Shown: one piece after another, positions 6,877 to 11,111 of the stretch
Numbering within the stretch: position 1 is the first letter of the stretch
Layout: each line of letters opens with the position of its first letter
NCBI GenBank assembly: GCA_903897205.1
Contig: CAIUAS010000097.1
Span: forward strand, 1 to 11,111
Direction of reading: 5' to 3'
Origin: an uncultured Gammaproteobacteria bacterium
Lineage (GTDB): Bacteria > Pseudomonadota > Gammaproteobacteria > CAIUAS01
Length of the DNA: 11,111 nucleotides
Notes under the pieces: generated by a model
The model's database searches: none
Told to the model about the DNA's origin: nothing
The model's input: only the letters and a program-made list of their open reading frames with translations
Made by a program: the position numbers and the translations under genes

Positions 6877-7551
6877 CTAAGAATAAGCTGTCGTTATAAC
6901 CTTCCCCTGCAAAAAAGCCAATTGCGCCGGCGTGCCAATGTTATACCACTCGCCACAATAAACCTCCCCCCCAACCTGTTGCTTGTTAATCCAAGCAGCC
7001 ATTAAATCACCCAACCGAAAAAAACCAGGTTTGCAGTCCGCAAAAAACTGCGGATGATAAACACCGATATTCCCAAAGGTAAATTTATGCGGCCCCTCTA
7101 AACCTAACAAACCATCCTCACAAGTAAAATCACCCCTTGGATGAAACTCGGGATTAGGCACTAACACCAAATGCGCCAATGAAGTAGATAACTGCTTAGG
7201 CAACCGCTCAAAAGGATACGCTGTCCACACATCCCCACTCACCACCAAAAAAGGCTCATCACCCAACAAAGGCAACGCCTGATAAATACCGCCTCCGGTT
7301 TCTAACGCCTCAGGCTCATAAGAATATTCAATATGTACCCCATATTGCCGCCCATCCCCCAAGGTGTTTTTAATAACATCCGCCAAATAAGCAATATTAA
7401 TCACAACCTCAGTAATACCAAGGCTAGCCAATTTAATTAAATGATAAGCAATTAATGGTTTATCCCCGACTTTTAACAACGGCTTAGGCACCGCATCCGT
7501 TAACGGCCGCATGCGAGCGCCACGGCCTGCAGCTAAAATCATGGCTCGCAT
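6877..7551 (-). CDS. murU: N-acetylmuramate alpha-1-phosphate uridylyltransferase MurU
   Basis: MurU converts N-acetylmuramate 1-phosphate and UTP to UDP-MurNAc, the second enzyme of the cell-wall recycling route that bypasses de novo (fosfomycin-sensitive) UDP-MurNAc synthesis. The 224-residue protein is a nucleotidyltransferase of the RmlA/GlmU type. The signature LAAGRGARMRPLTDAVPKPL (6-25) holds the UTP-binding loop and Lys23, and Asp107 in VVSGDVW is the metal ligand. ETGGGIYQALPLLGD (84-98) is typical of MurU. The length fits the Pseudomonas enzyme, about 223 residues. The start at 7551 has AGAGGA nine bases upstream and keeps the MRAM N-terminus, similar to the Pseudomonas MKAM. An alternative ATG at 7542 forms a 4-base ATGA overlap with the amgK stop. 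Overlap with amgK, the enzyme making its substrate, strongly supports the assignment over a generic sugar nucleotidyltransferase. Confidence 0.92.
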   Translation of the reverse strand: MRAMILAAGRGARMRPLTDAVPKPLLKVGDKPLIAYHLIKLASLGITEVVINIAYLADVIKNTLGDGRQYGVHIEYSYEPEALETGGGIYQALPLLGDEPFLVVSGDVWTAYPFERLPKQLSTSLAHLVLVPNPEFHPRGDFTCEDGLLGLEGPHKFTFGNIGVYHPQFFADCKPGFFRLGDLMAAWINKQQVGGEVYCGEWYNIGTPAQLAFLQGKVITTAYS

Positions 7552-8555
7552 CGTACAAAATCCTCTGTTAAAGGGGTAATCGCCTGCGGCTGTAAAAACT
7601 CACGGAACAATTTTAATTCCGGATATTTCTCACATACGTGCAATACATACGTTAAACCACGCGGTATATATTGCAAATAATTAGGGCGTTGATATAAATA
7701 ATTTAAACGCGCAAATATACCAAGCGCTTTTAAATGACGTTGAACTCCCATCAAATCAAACCAGCGGATAAATTCTTCCAATGAGTGCTGTTTAATATGT
7801 TTGGCATCGCGCAGTTGCCAATAAAACTGGGCTATGATTTCTTCTATCTGAGCAAGCGGCCAATCGATATAACAATCACGCAACAAAGACACCGCATCAT
7901 AAGTAATAGGCCCCCAGACCGCATCCTGAAAATCCAACACTCCAACTCCATCATCCACTAAGCGCAACAAATTACGCGAATGATAATCGCGATGCACACA
8001 GACTTGCGGCTGAGCAGCGGCGCTATCAAATAATAATTCCAGCGTATTGGTTAACAGATGTTGCTCCTGCACGCTCGCTTTAATATGCCAATGTTTATTA
8101 ACCACCCAATCCACATAGAGTTGCCATTCGCGAGTAATAAAATCACGGCCAAAATGCGGCAAGGGCCAATCAGTCACTGCCTGGCATGTTTGAATTGGGA
8201 TTAAGACATCTAATGCTTTCGTATAAAGCAGACGAAAATTTTCAGCATTAAGTTCATTCAGATATAAACGATCGCCTAAATCCGTGAGCAATAAAAAACC
8301 TTGGCTTAAATCCAAGGCAAAAATATGAGGCACCTGAATGCCCAGTTTAGCGAAAGCGGTTGCGATAGCGACAAAAGGGCGACAATCTTCTTTATCCAGT
8401 GGCGCATCCATGGCAATAAAAGATTGTTCGGCCACTTGCACACGAAAATAACGCCGAAAACTGGCGTCGCCGGTAATCGGTTCGATAATAAAATGTTGGT
8501 TAGCCAATTGTGAAATAAGCCATTGTTTTAATAAAAATAGGCGTTGATCGGGCAT
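7539..8555 (-). CDS. amgK: N-acetylmuramate/N-acetylglucosamine anomeric kinase AmgK
   Basis: AmgK phosphorylates MurNAc (or GlcNAc) at C1 using ATP, feeding MurU. The 338-residue protein has the aminoglycoside phosphotransferase fold: DASFRRYFRV (30-39) near the ATP site, the catalytic loop VHRDYHSRN (187-195) with Asp190 and Asn195, and the Mg-binding LDFQDAVWGP (207-216). MDAPLDKEDCRPF and the perfectly kept MGVQRHLKALGIFARL are diagnostic of AmgK. I chose the ATG at 8555 (MPDQRLFLLKQWL), which aligns with Pseudomonas AmgK. The frame stays open to an ATG at 8669, but that would add 38 hydrophobic residues with no family match. Neither start has a clear Shine-Dalgarno site. It overlaps murU by 13 bases, so the two form one operon. 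The usual divergent lptD neighbour is not present. Confidence 0.92.
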   Translation of the reverse strand: MPDQRLFLLKQWLISQLANQHFIIEPITGDASFRRYFRVQVAEQSFIAMDAPLDKEDCRPFVAIATAFAKLGIQVPHIFALDLSQGFLLLTDLGDRLYLNELNAENFRLLYTKALDVLIPIQTCQAVTDWPLPHFGRDFITREWQLYVDWVVNKHWHIKASVQEQHLLTNTLELLFDSAAAQPQVCVHRDYHSRNLLRLVDDGVGVLDFQDAVWGPITYDAVSLLRDCYIDWPLAQIEEIIAQFYWQLRDAKHIKQHSLEEFIRWFDLMGVQRHLKALGIFARLNYLYQRPNYLQYIPRGLTYVLHVCEKYPELKLFREFLQPQAITPLTEDFVRCEP

Positions 8556-8740
8556 GATAAATAGCGCTAAGAAAAGAGAATAAAAAGTTAGGTGTAATTT
8601 ATGATTAGTAGGAAATACTGTCAACCAAAAATAAAAATATCGTGTGCTTTTATAGGGTGATTCCATCATTGATGTGTGATTAACTCATGTCCCCGTGGCA
8701 ACAAATTGTATCCAACGATTCATTTTTTTAGGCATTAACT

Positions 8741-8770
8741 TTAGAATTTTAGCTAAGAACATGCTATGAT
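8741..8770 (+). promoter_or_regulatory. Probable extended -10 promoter upstream of the threonine aldolase gene
   Basis: TGCTATGAT (8762-8770) is an extended -10 element: TG, one base, then TATGAT with five of six consensus matches. A weak -35, TTAGAA, lies at 8741-8746 with an 18-bp spacer. Transcription would start near 8777 and give a leader of about 255 nt before the ATG at 9033. The leader includes AAAGGAG (8827-8833) and a short open frame. Confidence 0.45.
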
Positions 8771-8848
8771 TTTTCACGCCGGAATATTTCCCTTTGTTTG
8801 CAACTTTTTGACACTGCAATTATAACAAAGGAGTTCAGGTATTTTTTT

Positions 8849-8985
8849 ATGGATGATAGTAAGTTAAACACTATTTTGAGAAGAGAATATGCCAAGAATA
8901 CACTAAACTTTCGGCTCTTTTCATTAAACAGCCGCGTTCTGAAGAGATGGAAAATGGTTTAGTGAATAAGAAAGAAGTCGCTTAA
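8849..8985 (+). pseudogene. Possible small gene or frameshifted remnant
   Basis: An ATG at 8849, preceded by AGG nine bases upstream and AAAGGAG further up (8827-8833), opens a 37-codon frame (MDDSKLNTILRREYAKN...) ending at 8962. A second overlapping frame, open from 8863 to a stop at 8983-8985, reads naturally at its end: EYTKLSALFIKQPRSEEMEN, then GLVNKKEVA. It has no start codon of its own until an ATG near its end. A single-base frameshift near 8880-8910 could have split one small gene, or the first frame may be a real short leader ORF. I recognise neither product. The rest of the 477-bp gap (8556-9032) holds only the promoter above and the ribosome site of the next gene. Confidence 0.25.
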
Positions 8986-9032
8986 AGTAGGCTTTATTTC
9001 AAAGACAGGCGTGCAAGTAAAGGAAAAACCGT

Positions 9033-10082
9033 ATGTTCAAAGGGATTGATTTATCCAGTGACACCGTCTCCAGGCCAACCCCTGAAATGAAAAAGGCGAT
9101 GATGGAGGCAGAATTAGGCGATGAGCAGCGTGGGGAAGATCCTACTACACGCAAATTAGAAGAAAGGCTTGCCTCAATGCTGGGATTTTCAGCCGGGTTA
9201 TTTTTTCCATCAGCTACCATGGCAAATGAAGTTGCTATTTGCGCCTTAGCTGAGCGTGGTGATGAATTGCTGGCGGCAGAAAATAGTCATTTATTCTTCG
9301 CCGAAACGGGTGGTCCTGCGGTTCATGCTAATGTGATGTGCAGGCCTATTCCAACACAAACTGGCATTTTTAGTGCTGACGCAGTTAAGCAAGCCTATCG
9401 TGCTATGAAAGGTATCCACTTGCCCCTTTCAAAAATATTAAGCATCGAAAATACAACGAATATCGGCGGCGGCATACCCTGGTCAACAACCCAATTAACA
9501 GCAATCGTCAGCATTGCAAAAGAATTAAATTTGAAATTGCACATGGATGGCGCCCGTTTTTTTAATGCCAATGTAAAAACAGAATTAGCCCCCGCCGAAA
9601 TAGCAAAAGGGTTTGATACGGTAACGATTTGTTTAACGAAAGGACTGGGCTGTCCGGTGGGCGCTGTATTAGTATTTGATCAAAGCCTTTACCCAAAAAT
9701 TCGTCGCTTAAAACAATTAATGGGCGGCGCCATGCGGCAAAGTGGCATTTTAGCGGCGGCAGGCATTTACGCATTAGACCATCACATTCGACGTTTGCGC
9801 GAAGACCATCACAACGCAGGAATATTAGCAAAATTATTAAGCGAAGCTATTTCGCCTATTCATGTTTTGAATAATCCGCCGGAAACTAATATTGTTTTAT
9901 TTGAATGGCAGTCTAATAAAATAACCGCAGAAATGTTTTTGAAAATCTGTCTGGATAAAGGGGTACGTTTTTCGCAAATAGGCCCCAAACTTCTACGCGC
10001 TGTTACCTATTTAAATATCTGGCGCGAAGATATTTATAAAGCAGTTAACATAGTAAGAGAGATTTGCCGGGAATTAAAATAA
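9033..10082 (+). CDS. ltaE: Low-specificity L-threonine aldolase (PLP enzyme)
   Basis: This 349-residue cytoplasmic enzyme belongs to the beta-eliminating lyase/threonine aldolase family, which splits L-threonine or L-allo-threonine to glycine and acetaldehyde. Landmarks are IDLSSDTVSRPTPEM (5-19), GDEQRGEDPTTRKLEE (29-44), His86 in AENSHLFF (the residue stacking on the cofactor), the Asp172-containing LHMDGARFFNA (169-179), the PLP-binding Lys203 in CLTKGLGCPVGAV, and GGAMRQSG (231-238). The length is typical. TAAAGGA (9018-9024) gives a well-placed ribosome site eight bases before the ATG. The gene stands alone: a 477-bp gap precedes it and the next gene converges. The precise stereochemical preference cannot be read from the sequence, so the symbol ltaE reflects family membership. 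It probably supplies glycine. Confidence 0.92.
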   Translation: MFKGIDLSSDTVSRPTPEMKKAMMEAELGDEQRGEDPTTRKLEERLASMLGFSAGLFFPSATMANEVAICALAERGDELLAAENSHLFFAETGGPAVHANVMCRPIPTQTGIFSADAVKQAYRAMKGIHLPLSKILSIENTTNIGGGIPWSTTQLTAIVSIAKELNLKLHMDGARFFNANVKTELAPAEIAKGFDTVTICLTKGLGCPVGAVLVFDQSLYPKIRRLKQLMGGAMRQSGILAAAGIYALDHHIRRLREDHHNAGILAKLLSEAISPIHVLNNPPETNIVLFEWQSNKITAEMFLKICLDKGVRFSQIGPKLLRAVTYLNIWREDIYKAVNIVREICRELK

Positions 10083-10117
10083 GCTTACAGCATAATAATA
10101 AAAATACTTTATTAAAG

Positions 10118-10321
10118 CTAAGGCACATTTTTAGGATTAGTGGAATCGATAGCTGAATCGGCAACTTCATTTTCTGTAGAAGATTTAGTGAGAAATTTAA
10201 AGAAACCTTTTCTTTTTTTATCGACGCTGCCCATCACTTCGCGCATTAGGCCAAGTTTTTCTAAAGAGCTAATAATACTATCGCCGTGATTTAAACTCTT
10301 GGGTTGTTTTGGATTTGCCAT
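10118..10321 (-). CDS. Small unknown protein with PmrA box upstream (67 aa)
   Basis: I do not recognise this 67-residue protein. It starts MANPKQPKSLNHGDSIISSL, has a short helical centre (SLEKLGLMREVMGSVD), then a basic hydrophobic patch KKRKGFFKFL (residues 35-44). It ends in a polar tail rich in Ser, Thr, Asn and acidic residues. There is no signal peptide or membrane helix. GAGGTG lies about six bases before the ATG, a strong ribosome site that argues the gene is real. A perfect PmrA-type box is centred about 52 bp upstream of the ATG. It converges on the threonine aldolase gene with 35 bp between. The basic-hydrophobic patch followed by an acidic tail could allow membrane contact, but this is speculation. 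It may be a small secreted or regulatory protein of the PmrA regulon. Confidence 0.7.
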   Translation of the reverse strand: MANPKQPKSLNHGDSIISSLEKLGLMREVMGSVDKKRKGFFKFLTKSSTENEVADSAIDSTNPKNVP

Positions 10322-10348
10322 GACACACCTCGTTGCTTCTTAAGTATT

Positions 10349-10381
10349 AGTCTAGCAGGCGAATCTTAAAGAAACCTTAAG
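10349..10381 (-). promoter_or_regulatory. PmrA box and -10 element of the 67-aa gene
   Basis: Read leftward: CTTAAG (10381-10376), GTTTC, TTTAAG (10370-10365). Both half sites fit YTTAAK with the required five-base spacer. Ten bases further lies TAGACT (10354-10349), four of six matches to TATAAT, which is the same box-to-hexamer distance as in front of the coiled-coil gene. The ATG is 44 bp past the box. Confidence 0.65.
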
Positions 10382-10516
10382 AGTGTAAAAAAATTATCAA
10401 TGCGCTCTCTACTACTACACGACAAAAATGCTGAATCATACGATGCCTCCTTCGGCAGCGGGCAGACAAAGAAGCTTTTATCTGGACATGGTGGCCACAC
10501 TGTTGCAAGGCAGCGC

Positions 10517-10543
10517 TTGACACCTCATTAAAAATCCTATAGT
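10517..10543 (+). promoter_or_regulatory. Possible promoter of the aromatic amino acid permease
   Basis: A perfect -35 hexamer TTGACA (10517-10522) is followed after 15 bp by TATAGT (10538-10543), five of six matches to the -10 consensus. The spacer is shorter than the ideal 17. If used, it gives a leader of about 240 nt before the ATG at 10789. Between the PmrA box and this promoter (10382-10516) I find no convincing gene. Confidence 0.4.
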
Positions 10544-10660
10544 TTTAAAAAAATCCACAATTTTATATAAGCACTTCATCATGCAGCAGCAAAGCCTACA
10601 ATCAGGTGTTTTCTCAGAGCAGATTGCTAGCTGTCCAGCTTCCTATTCCTATTATTTTTT

Positions 10661-10680
10661 TTACCTGCAATAGCAGGTAA
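10661..10680. promoter_or_regulatory. Perfect 20-bp palindrome in the permease leader
   Basis: TTACCTGC-AATA-GCAGGTAA is a perfect 8-bp inverted repeat with a 4-base loop. A run of T precedes it on the + strand, so on neither strand is it followed by T, and it is not an intrinsic terminator. It lies 108 bp before the permease ATG and downstream of the inferred promoter. It could act as an operator or a leader hairpin. It does not match the TyrR box (TGTAAA-N6-TTTACA). Confidence 0.5.
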
Positions 10681-10788
10681 TCACACATTCACCCAGCGGT
10701 GGGGCATCCGCAAACAATCGAAAAACAAAGAACTAATAAACCAAGCGTAATCTTTTTTTAAACTAACAATACAATTTGAGGACTTGCC

Positions 10789-11111
10789 ATGAATACAAAA
10801 CTCCTTGGCGGCATTTTACTTATCGTGGGTACAGCCATTGGTGGTGGAATGCTGGCCTTGCCTATCGCAACTTCCCAGGCCGGTTTTATCCATTCCACTT
10901 TACTGTTATTCGCTTGCTGGTTCATTATGACAACCAGCGCGTTATTAATTTTAGAAGTCAATCTATGGCTACCAGCCAACAGTAATATCATCTCAATGGC
11001 CAAAGCCACTTTAGGCAGAACAGGCCAAGTAATTGCCTGGCTAAGTTACTTGCTCCTGCTCTATTCATTGTTAGCCGCTTACTCGGCAGGCGGTGGGGAT
11101 TTTTTACATAA
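10789..11111 (+). CDS. tyrP: Aromatic amino acid (tyrosine-type) permease, N-terminal part
   Basis: The gene runs off the right edge after 107 codons. The product begins MNTKLLGGILLIVGTAIGGG, and the motif GTAIGGGMLALP (14-25) is the hallmark of the first helix of the HAAAP family (TC 2.A.42), which imports tyrosine, tryptophan or related amino acids with protons. Further hydrophobic segments lie at about residues 33-57 and 80-100, so roughly three of the expected eleven helices are visible. GAGG at 10778-10781 sits seven bases before the ATG. A long leader with a palindrome precedes it. Whether it carries tyrosine or tryptophan cannot be decided from this part. Such uptake is of interest beside a trp operon lacking an intact trpG. 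The symbol denotes the family, not a proven substrate. Confidence 0.85.
   Translation, partial: MNTKLLGGILLIVGTAIGGGMLALPIATSQAGFIHSTLLLFACWFIMTTSALLILEVNLWLPANSNIISMAKATLGRTGQVIAWLSYLLLLYSLLAAYSAGGGDFLH

Noticed and set aside
8556..8669. N-terminal extension of AmgK to an ATG at 8669
   Set aside because: The extra 38 residues are hydrophobic, have no counterpart in the family as I recall it, and no ribosome site precedes that ATG.
8808..8826. TTGACA followed by TATAAC upstream of the threonine aldolase gene
   Set aside because: The hexamers are only 7 bp apart, which cannot form a sigma-70 promoter; the extended -10 at 8762-8770 is better.
9033..9220. Leftward open frame across the 5' part of the threonine aldolase gene
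   Set aside because: It lies fully opposite a well-supported enzyme gene, has no ribosome site and no recognisable motifs.
10096..10117. AT-only stem CTTTAATAAAG followed by TATTTTTATT on the - strand, after the 67-aa gene
   Set aside because: The stem is four or five A-T-dominated pairs with a tiny loop, too weak to call an intrinsic terminator.
10478..10528. 16-codon leftward frame MRCQALPCNSVATMSR
   Set aside because: It is very short and lacks a Shine-Dalgarno site. It looked vaguely like the tail of a larger protein, but I cannot name one.

Overview
The window is moderately AT-rich bacterial DNA. Its gene families are those of a gammaproteobacterium: HspQ, a COG2062 SixA-like phosphatase, AmgK-MurU cell-wall recycling, a DUF3147-type membrane protein and a TyrP-type permease. 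A long lysine-rich coiled-coil gene and a small unknown gene each sit behind a PmrA-type box. Together these suggest Legionellales (the Legionella/Coxiella/Rickettsiella/Aquicella group). That placement is inference; there is no rRNA gene or marker search behind it.

Layout. Positions 1-392 hold a leftward partial DUF3147-type membrane gene, divergent from a 55-aa lipoprotein gene. Positions 541-3048 hold a tight rightward cluster: hspQ, a sixA-like phosphatase, and a ten-TPR protein with a C-terminal methyltransferase domain. Directly at the stop of the last gene begins an in-frame C-terminal remnant of trpG/pabA (3045-3224), followed without a gap by apparently intact trpD and trpC (to 5076). 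A REP-like hairpin separates trpC from the convergent 528-aa coiled-coil gene (5136-6722, leftward). Further right, amgK and murU form a leftward overlapping pair (6877-8555). A 477-bp gap carries a likely promoter and a possible gene remnant. It leads to a rightward threonine aldolase gene (9033-10082), which converges on a leftward 67-aa gene (10118-10321). The window ends in the first third of a rightward aromatic amino acid permease gene.

Main points. (1) The 528-aa and 67-aa genes each have a perfect YTTAAK-N5-YTTAAK PmrA-type box, and in both the box lies exactly 10 bp from a -10-like hexamer. In Legionella and Coxiella, PmrA controls many type IVB (Dot/Icm) secretion effectors, so both genes are candidate members of a PmrA regulon and the larger one is a candidate effector. 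(2) The trp operon appears broken: only about the last 59 residues of TrpG remain, abutting the TPR-methyltransferase gene, while trpD has no visible Shine-Dalgarno site and may once have depended on translation of trpG. (3) AmgK and MurU indicate the shortcut that returns N-acetylmuramate directly to UDP-MurNAc.
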